In this document: positions 16,932-26,325 of the stretch, piece after piece | Layout of the letters: each line of letters begins with the position of its first letter | How positions within the stretch are numbered: position 1 is the stretch's first letter | Source: an uncultured Eubacteriales bacterium | GTDB taxonomy: Bacteria > Bacillota > Clostridia > Oscillospirales > Acutalibacteraceae | Reading direction: 5' to 3' | NCBI GenBank assembly: GCA_900314355.1 | Contig: OMUY01000099.1 | Location: 1-43,426 of the forward strand | DNA: 43,426 nt | Notes under the pieces: generated by a model | Database searches by the model: none | What the model was told of the DNA's origin: nothing | Seen by the model: the letters and a program-made list of their open reading frames with translations, nothing else | Translations under genes and position numbers: made by a program

Positions 16932-18206
16932 TTAAAACATTTTTACGTATTCGTCTCTCTCTGCGCCGACAGATACATACTGAACGGGAACTCCCGCATA
17001 ATCTTCAAGAAGTTTAATGTAATCGAGAGCAGCTTTCGGAAGATCCTCTTTTTTCCTTGCGCCCGTGATGTCGGATTTCCATCCTTCGACATATTCGTAA
17101 ACGGGTTTAGCCCTGTCAAGTCTCGGACCAGTCGGAAATGACGTTGTCTTTTTGCCGTCTATTTCATAAGCTACGCAGACGGGAATTTTCTCGTAATCGT
17201 CTAAAACGTCAAGTTTGGTGACCGCAAGAGACGTAGCCCCCTGAACTGTGCATCCGTACCTCGAAGCGACAGCGTCAAATCCGCCTACTCTTCTCGGTCT
17301 GCCTGTCGCCGCTCCGTATTCTCCGCCGGCTTCTCTCAGCTTGTCCGCTTCCTCTCCGAAAAATTCACAAGTGAACGGTCCTGCGCCGACGCAGGTAGAA
17401 TAAGCTTTCATTATGCCTAAGACATTGTCAAGCTTGAGATTCGGAACGCCCGCTCCGATGGGAGCGTATGCCGCTATAGTGTTTGACGACGACGTAAACG
17501 GGTAAATGCCGTAGTCTATGTCTCTCATCGCGCCGAGCTGAGCCTCAAAAAGCATAGATTTCCCCTCACCGTAAGCTTTATTGAGATAAACTGTAGTGTC
17601 AACTATATTTTTTGCGAAAGGCTCGCCGTATTTCATAAGCCAATCATACATTTCATCCGCGGATATCGGTTCATGACCGTAGCCGCCCGAGACTGTGAGA
17701 TTTTTCCACTCTACTATTCCCTTTAATTTTTCCTTTAAGGCGTCCTTGTCAAGAAGGTCGCCCATTCTGACGGCTTTTTTGAAGTATTTGTCGGCATATA
17801 CGGGAGCTATTCCTCTTCTTGTAGAACCGTAAGCGTTCTTGCCGAGTCTGTCCTCTTCAAGGCAGTCCATCAATTTGTCGTAAGGCATACAGATTACCGC
17901 TTTGTCGCTTATCTTGAGATTGTTCTCGTCGATTTTAACGCCCTTCGATCTGAGATTGTTAACCTCGTTTGTGAGATGCTCAAGATCGATAACCATTCCG
18001 AGACCCATGACATTTATGGTTTTTTCAGAGAGTATTCCCGACGGGAGAAGGTTCAATATAAACTTTCCCTTATCGTTTACCACCGTGTGACCGGCGTTGT
18101 TGCCGCCCTGATAACGCATTACTATGTCGTATTTTGAAGCGAAAAGGTCAACCATTCTTCCTTTTCCTTCGTCGCCCCAGTTGATTCCGACGATTGATGT
18201 CAGCAT
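16932..18206 (-). CDS. purA: Adenylosuccinate synthetase
   Basis: A 424-residue enzyme making adenylosuccinate from IMP, aspartate and GTP, the first committed step to AMP. Seen: GINWGDEGKGRMVD near the N-terminus, GGNNAGHTVV, STRRGIAPVYADK, GAGPFTCEFFGEEADKLRE, TGRPRRVGGFD and TKLDVLDDYEKIPVC. I place the start at ATG 18206, giving MLTSIVGINWGDEGKGR, because GGAGG (18215-18219) then sits eight bases away; two upstream in-frame codons (TTG 18221 and ATG 18212) are too close to or before that site. It is the first gene of a same-strand run that continues with the ANTAR regulator. Confidence 0.96.
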   Translation of the reverse strand: MLTSIVGINWGDEGKGRMVDLFASKYDIVMRYQGGNNAGHTVVNDKGKFILNLLPSGILSEKTINVMGLGMVIDLEHLTNEVNNLRSKGVKIDENNLKISDKAVICMPYDKLMDCLEEDRLGKNAYGSTRRGIAPVYADKYFKKAVRMGDLLDKDALKEKLKGIVEWKNLTVSGGYGHEPISADEMYDWLMKYGEPFAKNIVDTTVYLNKAYGEGKSMLFEAQLGAMRDIDYGIYPFTSSSNTIAAYAPIGAGVPNLKLDNVLGIMKAYSTCVGAGPFTCEFFGEEADKLREAGGEYGAATGRPRRVGGFDAVASRYGCTVQGATSLAVTKLDVLDDYEKIPVCVAYEIDGKKTTSFPTGPRLDRAKPVYEYVEGWKSDITGARKKEDLPKAALDYIKLLEDYAGVPVQYVSVGAERDEYVKMF

Positions 18207-18420
18207 AATCATTTCCTCCAAATGCTTTATGATTCAAAAATTATGAACAAACGGCTTTTTTAAAATTAATTCAAAAACGCCATAAGATAACAACTTATTC
18301 TACTACACATTTTCAAATAAATATTGCTTATTATGAAAATACAATTATATTTTATCCGCTTTTTATTTCTTCGCCGAAAAAAATTTTTTGAATTTTTTTA
18401 TAAGTCGAAAAGACATGCTT

Positions 18421-18455
18421 AATAAAATAAAACGGCTCCGCGCGAAGCGGAACCG
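18421..18455 (-). terminator. Terminator after the dockerin gene
   Basis: On the minus strand CGGTTCCGC (18447-18455) pairs with GCGGAGCCG (18433-18441) around a UUCG-containing loop, followed by TTTTATTTTATT. It isolates purA from the surface-protein genes; 18222-18420 holds no gene and only AT-rich sequence in which I could not fix a purA promoter. Confidence 0.9.
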
Positions 18456-18471
18456 CCTGAAATGATATTTT

Positions 18472-19362
18472 TTAAAGCTCTGTGACTTCGACTCCGTTTA
18501 AATATTCGGTTCCGTTTTTCTTTGTCAGACTGAAAATGCCGGTGTCAAAATCGCCGGGATATATTCCCTCAATAGAGTTGTCGGATCCGTTTGTGTCGTA
18601 GAAAGAAAACGATATCAAATTGCCGTACGTGTCGATGACGAAGCTTTTCTGAGTGCCGTCGTAAGTCTCATAGTATGTGTAAGCGTCTTTTCCGTTTGTC
18701 TTCGTCTTTTTTACCGACGTGACAGAATTGATTTCGCATGTCGGAAATACAGAGGAAAGCTCGTCTTCGATATTCATGTCAAGCGCCTTTATCGCAAATT
18801 CGCGCGAGATTTTCAATACGCTCGCCGCGCCGCTTTCCAATTCGCAGTTGAAATAATAGTCGCCGCCGATTATTACGAGGGATTTGAATTTGATATTCAA
18901 ATCATCGGTATTCATAATACTCATTCCGCTGCCCTCGATATAAACAGACGTGCCGTTTTTAAACATTGTGACTGACTCTTTTTCGTTTCCGTCTGATAAA
19001 TAGGCGTGAAGCTCATACCTGTCGGGCGGAAAATCGGCTAATACGCATGGATTGCCGTCTAAATCGTAGCCGGTTGTGAAATTTTGAAGCTTAGCGGATT
19101 TTCTAAGAATAATCCTTGCGTCAGTAGCGTTTATCTTTGAATCGCCGTTGGCGTCGGCGCTGAGCCTTGACAGATTGTCATTTTGAAGTTTGGCGGAATT
19201 TCTCAAAACTATTCTGGCGTCGGAAGCGGAAATTCTTCCGTCAAAATTCGTGTCGCCCATAACTGTTTTTGATTCCACAGGCTTGTCGTACGCCGATACG
19301 GAGACATAAAAACACGATGATATCAGTATCGCCGATAAAATCAATGCCGTAATTTTTTTCAT
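18472..19362 (-). CDS. Secreted protein with N-terminal dockerin type I module
   Basis: About 296 residues. A signal peptide covers roughly the first 24 residues; ILISSC within it could alternatively be a lipobox, making this a lipoprotein. Next come two dockerin-type calcium loops, GDTNFDGRISASDARIVLR and DANGDSKINATDARIILR, in the usual duplicated arrangement (about 35-94). Dockerins bind cohesins on scaffoldins. The remaining ~200 residues resemble an outer-membrane-LolA-like or DUF beta domain of unknown role; no hydrolase motif is visible. The dockerin lies at the N-terminus, not the usual C-terminus. The start codon is ATG 19362; a GTG directly before it is a poorer choice. Confidence 0.8.
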   Translation of the reverse strand: MKKITALILSAILISSCFYVSVSAYDKPVESKTVMGDTNFDGRISASDARIVLRNSAKLQNDNLSRLSADANGDSKINATDARIILRKSAKLQNFTTGYDLDGNPCVLADFPPDRYELHAYLSDGNEKESVTMFKNGTSVYIEGSGMSIMNTDDLNIKFKSLVIIGGDYYFNCELESGAASVLKISREFAIKALDMNIEDELSSVFPTCEINSVTSVKKTKTNGKDAYTYYETYDGTQKSFVIDTYGNLISFSFYDTNGSDNSIEGIYPGDFDTGIFSLTKKNGTEYLNGVEVTEL

Positions 19363-19575
19363 CACTTGCCACTTTCTTTCTTCGGTTTTTTTGACGTCAG
19401 AATTTGTTTTCGCCTGATTTGCGCCGCTTTAATTAATATCGCACATATATTAACAGTGAAAAAAATATTGTCTTTTAATAAATCGGCGTTTATAAATAAG
19501 ATTATTTTTTCTTTTCGGATATTTAAAATCAGAAGCGCATTTTCCGGTAAAAATTTATCCCTTCGGTAATTAAGG

Positions 19576-20805
19576 TTATTTTTTATTTTTCTTTTCTTCT
19601 CTTTCCTTTTTTATTTCTTCTCTGATTTTCCTGTCATGTTCTTCCATTCGGATTTTTTCTTCCTCGGCTCTCTTTTTCTCTGCCGCCTTGTCTTTGGCTT
19701 TCTTTTCCTTGCGCTGTTCTTTCGTAAGTCTTGCCGGATGGTCGTCGGGATGAGCTTTGTCGTACTCTTCTATGGCTTTGGCTCTTCTCTTTTTTGATAT
19801 TTTAACATATATTATCCATGCTACTATGCACACGACTATGGCCAATATGATAAAGATTAAACCGCCGTTGTTTTTCTCATCGCTCTGGGGAGCTGTTTTC
19901 GCGTCGTCCTTGGTGATTATTCTTCCGCATTCGGAGCATACGCCCAAATCAAGTCCCGTGTATGTGTCCGTTGCTTTTCTGACCTGGGTAAAATCTACGT
20001 TATGACCGCCGTCATCGCATTCACTCACCATGCCTACAGCTCCGAAATCGGCAACGCCTGTCTCGGGCTCTTTGCCGGATTCGTCCTCCGACAGAATAAC
20101 CGCTGTTTTTTCGGAGACATATTTGTCGAGGGCGGCATTTTCGCCGTAAGATTTAAATGAGAAACCGTTGATAATCATAGGAAGGTCGCCCGCTTCGGTA
20201 TATCCGAACGCGTATTTTCCTATTTCTGTTACAGACGTCGGGATATATACCGTTTTCAGATTTTCGCATCCGTAAAAAGCTCCGTCGCCTACGACTTTGA
20301 CAGAACCCAAGTCAAGATATTTTATGTTGTTGTCGCCTCTGAACGCGAGATCTCCTATCTCTGTTTCACCTTTGAAAACGACGTATTCAAGGGAAGAACA
20401 TCCCTCGAAAGCAGAATAGCCCAATGTCTTTACAGTGGAAGGAATTATGACAAATTTGAGATTGACGCAGTTTTTAAATGCGGAATTGCCTATTGTCTCA
20501 ACGCCCTCGGGAATGATTACATCCTCGACGGTGTCGCAGGCCTTGAATGCGTCGGAATCAATTTCTGTTACTTTGTTGTCATCGATTTCCGCGGGAATAT
20601 TTACGACAGTCTCACTTGACGACGAGTCTCTCGAATAATGCTGTATTTCAATATAAGGCACGAAAGTCTCGTCGTTCTCAGGCTCATTGAGTTTATAAGA
20701 AATATCTCCGTAATCGTCCGCGAACGACGTCACGGCGCAGAACGATGCGAAGATTAAAGCGAAAACGAGGCAGAAAGATATTTTCTTAAGAAAACTTTTT
20801 TTCAT
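19576..20805 (-). CDS. BspA-type leucine-rich repeat surface protein with membrane anchor
   Basis: A 409-residue protein: signal peptide (1-29, ending TSFA-DDYGD), then five or so BspA/LRR_5 repeats between about 65 and 200 (repeating pattern of IPEGVETIGNSAFKNC type), a Cys-containing linker with CSECGRI near residue 290, one transmembrane helix (about 315-335, FIILAIVVCIVAWIIYV) and a ~75-residue highly charged Lys/Glu-rich tail that would be cytosolic and probably coiled coil. BspA repeats are used for binding host or microbial surfaces. The TM plus long charged tail suggests anchoring rather than release. ATG with GGAG ten bases upstream; consensus promoter at 20846-20874. Confidence 0.82.
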   Translation of the reverse strand: MKKSFLKKISFCLVFALIFASFCAVTSFADDYGDISYKLNEPENDETFVPYIEIQHYSRDSSSSETVVNIPAEIDDNKVTEIDSDAFKACDTVEDVIIPEGVETIGNSAFKNCVNLKFVIIPSTVKTLGYSAFEGCSSLEYVVFKGETEIGDLAFRGDNNIKYLDLGSVKVVGDGAFYGCENLKTVYIPTSVTEIGKYAFGYTEAGDLPMIINGFSFKSYGENAALDKYVSEKTAVILSEDESGKEPETGVADFGAVGMVSECDDGGHNVDFTQVRKATDTYTGLDLGVCSECGRIITKDDAKTAPQSDEKNNGGLIFIILAIVVCIVAWIIYVKISKKRRAKAIEEYDKAHPDDHPARLTKEQRKEKKAKDKAAEKKRAEEEKIRMEEHDRKIREEIKKEREEKKNKK

Positions 20806-20845
20806 TTTTTGCTGACTCCAATACAGGATTTGTATTTTTGAATTT

Positions 20846-20874
20846 ATTATATGTTAATTTAAGCCGGATGTCAA
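20846..20874 (-). promoter_or_regulatory. Promoter of the LRR protein gene
   Basis: Minus strand TTGACA (20869-20874), 17-base spacer, TATAAT (20846-20851): perfect sigma-A consensus, implying strong constitutive transcription of the surface protein. Confidence 0.9.
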
Positions 20875-20906
20875 TTAATTTGGTATAATTTGCACATTTT
20901 AACAGA

Positions 20907-20943
20907 CAAAAAGAACCGCCGTCATTTTGATTGTACAGCGGTT
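20907..20943 (-). terminator. Terminator of the V-type ATPase operon
   Basis: On the minus strand AACCGCTGT (20935-20943) pairs with ACGGCGGTT (20914-20922, one G-U pair), followed by CTTTTTG. It lies 70 bases after the subunit D stop and just before the LRR gene promoter. Confidence 0.88.
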
Positions 20944-21012
20944 TATATTATTTATGAAATTATACCGATTTTAGTATCAAAGCATAATGCGAAAAATCGT
21001 CAGACATAAAAA

Positions 21013-21618
21013 TTATTTACTTACCTTGATAACTTTAAGTCTTGAAAAATCTTCCCTTTCCTTCTCTTCAAGGGCGCCGGAAATAAATTTCTCGTCCTTT
21101 TCAAGTTTGGGAATCATTATATTTCCGAGGGCGTTAGTTCTCTTTTTAGTCTTGTTTATTGCGTCCGCCAACCTGCAGGCGGTGTTTTCGACGACGGCGA
21201 GTCTTATTGTGAGCTGCTTTAATTCATTGAATTTCTCTGCCGCCTCGTCAAGATTTTCGCATGTGTCCGGGATAGAATAAAATATCCTGTTTTCCCTGTT
21301 TCCGCCGCTTGCCATAGGTATTTCTACGCCCATGAACGACCTCGATGATATTTCAAGAGTGTCGTCTGCCGGAACAGACTCCGCCGCGCTGCTGCAGTCG
21401 CCCATTTTGACTGTCGCAAGCATCATGGCGTCGTAAGCTTCCTTGTATTTTTCCGCTATTTGGGACTGTATGCTTCTCGCCTCGTCCATAGACTCCATTA
21501 CTTCCTTGACAAGAATTTTTCTTTTCCTGTCCATAAGGTCGTATCCGGTGCGGGCAAGCTTTAAAGTCCTGCGCGTATTCATCAAATTGTTTTTGGTTGG
21601 AAATACTGTCTGAGCCAT
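21013..21618 (-). CDS. atpD: V-type ATP synthase subunit D
   Basis: The 201-residue central-stalk subunit, equivalent to gamma in F-type enzymes, that turns inside the A3B3 hexamer. Family features: N-terminal FPTKNNLMNTRRTLKLARTGYDLMDRKRKILV, then a long helix, and the C-terminal RRTNALGNIMIPKL-like segment (KKRTNALGNIMIPKLEKD) that completes the coiled coil. Length normal. It is the last gene of the operon, 37 bases after subunit B. ATG start. Confidence 0.95.
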   Translation of the reverse strand: MAQTVFPTKNNLMNTRRTLKLARTGYDLMDRKRKILVKEVMESMDEARSIQSQIAEKYKEAYDAMMLATVKMGDCSSAAESVPADDTLEISSRSFMGVEIPMASGGNRENRIFYSIPDTCENLDEAAEKFNELKQLTIRLAVVENTACRLADAINKTKKRTNALGNIMIPKLEKDEKFISGALEEKEREDFSRLKVIKVSK

Positions 21619-21655
21619 TTTTACTTAATATAATTAAATTTAACCGGTAAGCCGT

Positions 21656-23029
21656 TTATTTCTTATCGTAATATTTCACAAGGTACTCTTCCTTTACCCT
21701 GTCAAGAGAATTTCTCGGAAGAAGTCTCAAAAGAGACCAGCCGAGATCCAAAGTCTCGTCGATTGATCTCGATTCGTTCTCGCCCTGCGTTAAAAATTCC
21801 GATTCAAATTTTTTGCCGAATTCAAGGTACTCCTTGTCCTCGTCGGAAAGCTCGTCCTCACCTATAACCGACGCGAGAGATCTTACATCCTGAACGTTCG
21901 AATAGCAGGAGAAGAGCTGATCGGCAAGCTGCTTGTGATCTTCTCTCGTATAGCCTTTTCCTATGCCGTCTTTCATAAGTCTTGAAAGTGATGTCAGAAC
22001 GTTCACCGGAGGATAAACGCCTTTCATCTCAAGGTTTCTGTCAAGAACTATCTGACCTTCTGTGATAAATCCCGTGAGGTCGGGAATGGGATGCGTGATA
22101 TCGTCGTTAGGCATGGTGAGTATAGGTATCTGAGTTACGGAGCCGTCCGCGCCGTCTATTATTCCTGCTCTCTCATAGATAGACGCAAGGTCGGAATAAA
22201 GGTAGCCCGGGAAACCTTTTCTCGCGGGAATTTCGCCTTTTGTCGACGAAAATTCTCTCAGCGCCTCGCAGTAAGACGTCATATCGGTCAAAATTACAAG
22301 CACATTCATATTAAGCTCGAACGCAAGATATTCCGCCGCCGTAAGAGCGCACTTTGGAGTTATAAGTCTTTCGACGATAGGGTCGTTTGAAAGATTTAAA
22401 AACATCGTGACTCTGTCCATTACGTTTGCCTCTTCAAACGAGCGTCTGAAATAATCGGCAACATCGTTTTTGACTCCCATCGCGGCGAAAACTATTCCGA
22501 ATTTTGAGTTGTCCGCGACTGACGCCTGTCTTACAATCTGAACGGCAAGTTCGTTGTGCTTCATGCCGGAGCCCGAGAATATGGGCAGTTTCTGACCTCT
22601 GATAAGAGTTGAAAGCGCGTCTATGGATGATATGCCCGTATGAATGTAGTTTCTGGGATAAACTCTTTTTACGGGATTGATAGGCGAACCGTTTATATCC
22701 GCTTTCTTCACCGGATAAACATCTCCGAGACCGTCTTTAGGTCTGCCCATTCCGTCGAAAACCCTGCCTACTATTTCGGGAGAAAGCGCAAGCTCCATAG
22801 GTCTGCCCTTCAGTTCGGTCATCGCGTTTGAGACTGATATTTCCTTAGTGCCTTCAAATACCTGTATGAATGCTTTGTCTCCTTCGATTTTGACTATTCT
22901 TCCGACTCTTTTCTCGCCGGACGAAAGTCTTAATTCAACAAGCTCCTCGTTGAAACAGTCGCTGACGCCCTCGAGCGCCACAAGAGAACCGTTAACCTCG
23001 GAAAGTCCTATATATTGTTTAATCATCAT
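21656..23029 (-). CDS. atpB: V-type ATP synthase subunit B
   Basis: The 457-residue non-catalytic nucleotide-binding subunit of the A3B3 head. Seen: [58 protein letters not shown] in place of a canonical P-loop, [47 protein letters not shown], and [18 protein letters not shown]. All are typical of the B family. It lies 21 bases after subunit A. The ATG at 23029 is preceded by AAGGGTGCA; an adjacent ATG at 23026 is equally possible. Confidence 0.96.
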   Translation of the reverse strand: MMIKQYIGLSEVNGSLVALEGVSDCFNEELVELRLSSGEKRVGRIVKIEGDKAFIQVFEGTKEISVSNAMTELKGRPMELALSPEIVGRVFDGMGRPKDGLGDVYPVKKADINGSPINPVKRVYPRNYIHTGISSIDALSTLIRGQKLPIFSGSGMKHNELAVQIVRQASVADNSKFGIVFAAMGVKNDVADYFRRSFEEANVMDRVTMFLNLSNDPIVERLITPKCALTAAEYLAFELNMNVLVILTDMTSYCEALREFSSTKGEIPARKGFPGYLYSDLASIYERAGIIDGADGSVTQIPILTMPNDDITHPIPDLTGFITEGQIVLDRNLEMKGVYPPVNVLTSLSRLMKDGIGKGYTREDHKQLADQLFSCYSNVQDVRSLASVIGEDELSDEDKEYLEFGKKFESEFLTQGENESRSIDETLDLGWSLLRLLPRNSLDRVKEEYLVKYYDKK

Positions 23030-23050
23030 TGCACCCTTGAAAAAAGGAAA

Positions 23051-24805
23051 TTATTTGAGCGAAGAGAAAATTTCATTCTGTTCGGAGATTATATCGTCTA
23101 TTTTGTCGACGTCTGAATCAGCAATCTCCGTTTTCATTTTAATAAGCCTGTCAAAACAACCTGTCGCCTTTATCCTCGACATCGGTATATGTTGTTTGAC
23201 TTTTTCCGACGCCAGATAATTCAGGTTTAATATCGCCTTCATCATCTTGTACGATTTCTTGACAGGGCAGTAAGTGTCAACCGGGTCGAGAGCGTCCTGC
23301 TGTAAAAATCCGAGCCTTATAACTCTCGCGGTTTCAAGCGTGAGTTTCTGGTCGTCCGGAAGAACGTCGGATCCCATAAGCTTTACTATCTCGTTCAATT
23401 TGCTCTCGTCGGCGAGTATAGCGGCAATTTCCGATCTGCATTTTATGAAATCCTCTGCCGCGTTTTTTCCGTACCATGGGGTAAGTTCCGCAAGGTATTC
23501 GGAATACGAATCAGTCCAGTTGATAGTGGGATAATGTCTCGCGTAGGCGAGTGATTTGTCAAGAGCCCAGAACGTTCTCGTAAATCTTTTTGTATTCTGC
23601 GTTACAGGCTCGGAAAAATCGGCTCCCTGAGGCGATACCGCGCCGATAATGGATACGGAGCTCTTTTTTCCGGAAAGCGACTCGAAATATCCCGCTCTTT
23701 CATAGAAAGCCGAAAGTCTTGAAGGAAGGTAAGCGGGATATCCTTCGTCCGCCGGCATTTCTTCAAGTCTGCCGGATATTTCACGAAGAGCCTCCGCCCA
23801 CCTTGAAGTGGAGTCCGCCATCATGGCGGCGTTGTAGCCCATATCCCTGTAATATTCCGCCAAAGTTACGGCGGTGTAGATAGACGCCTCTCTTGCGGCG
23901 ACAGGCATATTAGACGTGTTCGCTATAAGTATTGTTCTTTCAAGAAGAGGTCTGCCTGTTCTCGGATCTTTCAACTCGGAAAATTCCTGAAGAGCCTGAG
24001 TCATTTCATTTCCTCTTTCGCCGCATCCTACGTAGACTATTATATCTGCGTCGGCATATTTTGCGAGCTGATGCTGAACTACAGTCTTTCCCGTGCCGAA
24101 TCCGCCGGGAATAGCCGCAGCGCCGCCCTTCGCTATCGGGAACATCGTGTCAATTACTCTGTATCCCGTCAACAGAGGCTCTGTAATCGGAAGACGTGCT
24201 TTAACCGGTCTCGGAGTTTTGATTGGCCATTTTTGAGAAAGTGATATTTCTTTAATAGCACCGTCGTCAGTCCTGACCTTTAAAACAGGCTCGACCGCGT
24301 TGTATTTTCCGTCGGGCTTCGCATCGACAACTTCGCCCGAAATATCGGGAGGTATCATTGATCTGTGCTTGATAACGGGAGTTTCGTCACATTCCGCAAA
24401 AATCTCGCCCGGAAATACCTTGTCGCCTTTTTTGACAAGAATTTTCTCGTCCCAGAGTTTTTCCTCGTCGATTGAAGGCGTGTCAACGCCCTTGGTGAGG
24501 AAAGCTCCCGATTTAGAGGCGATCGCGGCAAGAGGCTTTTGTATTCCGTCATAGATATTGCCTAGAAGTCCGGGACCGAGTGTTACCGCCATGGAATGAC
24601 CCGTGCCGATGACCTTTTCGCCGGCGCTTAGTCCGGTCGTCTCCTCATATACCTGTATTACAGTAAGCTCCGGATCTATCCTGATGACCTCGCCGACGAG
24701 ATTGTTGCCGCCGACATAGACCATTTCGGACATCTGAAGGTCCGTTCTTCCTTTTACTCCTATTACCGGTCCGTTTATAGAATATATTTCGTAACTGTTA
24801 TCCAT
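23051..24805 (-). CDS. atpA: V-type ATP synthase catalytic subunit A
   Basis: The 584-residue catalytic subunit. The P-loop GGFGTGKTV is at 234-242, with the A-family insertion (about 110-190; VFPGEIFAECDETPVIKHRSMIPP) upstream, YVGCGERGNEMTQAL with the catalytic Glu, MMADSTSRWAEALREISGRLEEMPADEGYPAYL, and RFTRTFWALDKSLAYARHYPTINW. Together these place it firmly in V/A-type A subunits. It follows subunit E by 44 bases. ATG start. Confidence 0.97.
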   Translation of the reverse strand: MDNSYEIYSINGPVIGVKGRTDLQMSEMVYVGGNNLVGEVIRIDPELTVIQVYEETTGLSAGEKVIGTGHSMAVTLGPGLLGNIYDGIQKPLAAIASKSGAFLTKGVDTPSIDEEKLWDEKILVKKGDKVFPGEIFAECDETPVIKHRSMIPPDISGEVVDAKPDGKYNAVEPVLKVRTDDGAIKEISLSQKWPIKTPRPVKARLPITEPLLTGYRVIDTMFPIAKGGAAAIPGGFGTGKTVVQHQLAKYADADIIVYVGCGERGNEMTQALQEFSELKDPRTGRPLLERTILIANTSNMPVAAREASIYTAVTLAEYYRDMGYNAAMMADSTSRWAEALREISGRLEEMPADEGYPAYLPSRLSAFYERAGYFESLSGKKSSVSIIGAVSPQGADFSEPVTQNTKRFTRTFWALDKSLAYARHYPTINWTDSYSEYLAELTPWYGKNAAEDFIKCRSEIAAILADESKLNEIVKLMGSDVLPDDQKLTLETARVIRLGFLQQDALDPVDTYCPVKKSYKMMKAILNLNYLASEKVKQHIPMSRIKATGCFDRLIKMKTEIADSDVDKIDDIISEQNEIFSSLK

Positions 24806-24849
24806 TATAATTTCTCATTTTCACCGCAAAAAAACGGCGGATAATATAA

Positions 24850-25431
24850 TCAATACGTGAGACCTGAATTTTCAATAAAGTTTTCCCTCTCCGATAAAAG
24901 AGAAGAATCGAACGTCTTGTCAAGTCTGAGATGCTTTTCATCGGAAATGCCGTAAACTCCGCCGAATTTGATTTTTCCGTCAGTCTCCGCCGAAATTACC
25001 GAGGGACTCAAAGAAAGCAATTTGTCGGAATATTTTTCATCTTCGGGGCTTAAATAAATTATAACGTCGGCTCCGTCGATTTCCTTTAAAATATTTTTTA
25101 CCGACGAAACGAGATAATTTTCGTAATCGGGAGTTTTTTTGAATTCGGCAAGTTTCTTTTCGACGTCGGAGAAAACAGATTCGAGAACAGACTGCCTGAG
25201 TCCGCAAAGTTCTGTCTTCGCCTTAATTTTGTCTTTTCCGAGGCCGCCGGCAGCCTGCTTTTCTATTTCCTTTTCACCCTCGGCTATAATCTCGCCGTAT
25301 CTCGAGCCGGCTTCCGCTTTAGCTTTCTCAAGTTCCGAAGTTCTGTATTTTTCAAGCTCCTCGTTTATCTTTTTCCGTTTGACCTCCGACTCCTCGTTGA
25401 TTGCGGAAAAGAAAAATTCGTTATCTGTCAA
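24850..25431 (-). CDS. atpE: V-type ATP synthase subunit E
   Basis: A 193-residue peripheral-stalk subunit pairing with the G/H coiled-coil subunit: N-terminal long charged helix (ESEVKRKKINEELEKYRTSELEKAKAEAG), then a mixed C-terminal domain. I prefer the TTG at 25431 because GAGGTG stands seven bases ahead of it and just after the subunit F stop; a GTG three codons earlier (25440) lies inside that site. Family assignment is from the coiled-coil layout, size and operon position, since E subunits are poorly conserved. Confidence 0.85.
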   Translation of the reverse strand: MTDNEFFFSAINEESEVKRKKINEELEKYRTSELEKAKAEAGSRYGEIIAEGEKEIEKQAAGGLGKDKIKAKTELCGLRQSVLESVFSDVEKKLAEFKKTPDYENYLVSSVKNILKEIDGADVIIYLSPEDEKYSDKLLSLSPSVISAETDGKIKFGGVYGISDEKHLRLDKTFDSSLLSERENFIENSGLTY

Positions 25432-25448
25432 TTTGCACACCTCGTAAA

Positions 25449-25751
25449 TCAGCCTATTCCGACTGCCTGAGAAACATATCTCGTGATAGCGTCGGATTTA
25501 AAATCGCCGCCGCTGTCGGGAATTTCGGAAATAAGCGGAACAGAATATCTTCTCTTGTAATCGTCGACAATTCCGGCGCGCCTTTCGTAAAGTCCCATTG
25601 TGACGAGGATAATTCCGACGTCTTTGTCGTTTACGGCTTTTTCAAAAGCCGCTATTGTCTCCTCTTTTTTAGTCACAAGCGTATACTCTATTCCAGCGAG
25701 TCTTAGTCCCACGCAGGCGTCCGCATTGTCTGAAATAAGATGAATTTTCAT
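25449..25751 (-). CDS. atpF: V-type ATP synthase subunit F
   Basis: A 100-residue Rossmann-like subunit that sits on the central stalk with D and regulates rotation. Seen: KIHLISDNADACVGLRLAGIEY, a mid-domain DVGIILVTMGLYER, and YSVPLISEIPDS near the end, all typical of the F family. ATG start with GAGGA; eight bases downstream of its stop the next ribosome site begins. Confidence 0.93.
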   Translation of the reverse strand: MKIHLISDNADACVGLRLAGIEYTLVTKKEETIAAFEKAVNDKDVGIILVTMGLYERRAGIVDDYKRRYSVPLISEIPDSGGDFKSDAITRYVSQAVGIG

Positions 25752-25781
25752 ATAAATTCCTCTTAAATTCGCCGGATAAAA

Positions 25782-26267
25782 TTAAATCTTGTTCAGTATA
25801 AGTATTGAAATAACTACGCCGTAAAGAGCTATTGACTCACCCAATGCGACGAAGATAAGCGAACGTCCGAATGATGAAGGATTTTCGCTTGCCGCGGCTA
25901 TTGCTGCGGGAGCGCCGGCCGCAACTGCAATACCGCCGCCTATGCCCGATACGGATGTAACGAGAGCCGCCGCGAGAAGTCCGAGACCTTTTGAATTATC
26001 AGTCTGAGAAGAGGAATCTTCCGAAGTGTCGGCAGTCTGAGAAGAAGAAGCCGCGGTATCCGATGAGTCGGCCTTTGTGTCGAGAGCGGAAACCGAAAAC
26101 GCCATAGTGCATGTGACGGCCATAACGAGCGCGAACGTTACAAGATTTCTCGCGATTACCTTCTTTGCGGATACGCCTTTCCGCGAATCCTTGGAACCTT
26201 TGTAGAACGTTATTCCCATTACAACGGCGGGAAGAAGAACAATAAGAGCGTAAATTACGTATTTCAT
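25782..26267 (-). CDS. atpK: V-type ATP synthase subunit K (membrane rotor), atypical N-terminus
   Basis: A 161-residue rotor-ring subunit. The C-terminal 95-161 is a standard c-type hairpin: GLGLLAAALVTSVSGIGGGIAVAAGAP, polar loop ENPSSFG, and ALGESIALYG with ion-carrying Glu144. The first 94 residues are odd: a hydrophobic helix (3-22), a second one (42-62) ending AFSVSALD like a signal-peptidase site, and a Ser/Asp/Thr/Gln-rich linker (63-94). Helix 1 of the hairpin has no Gln at the place used for Na+ binding in Na+-type rings, which favours H+ coupling (inference). ATG with GGAGG. Confidence 0.9.
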   Translation of the reverse strand: MKYVIYALIVLLPAVVMGITFYKGSKDSRKGVSAKKVIARNLVTFALVMAVTCTMAFSVSALDTKADSSDTAASSSQTADTSEDSSSQTDNSKGLGLLAAALVTSVSGIGGGIAVAAGAPAAIAAASENPSSFGRSLIFVALGESIALYGVVISILILNKI

Positions 26268-26325
26268 TTTTAAAAACCTCCGGGTTTTATATATGTATTT
26301 AAAAAATTTATTTCTTTTTCAGCCG

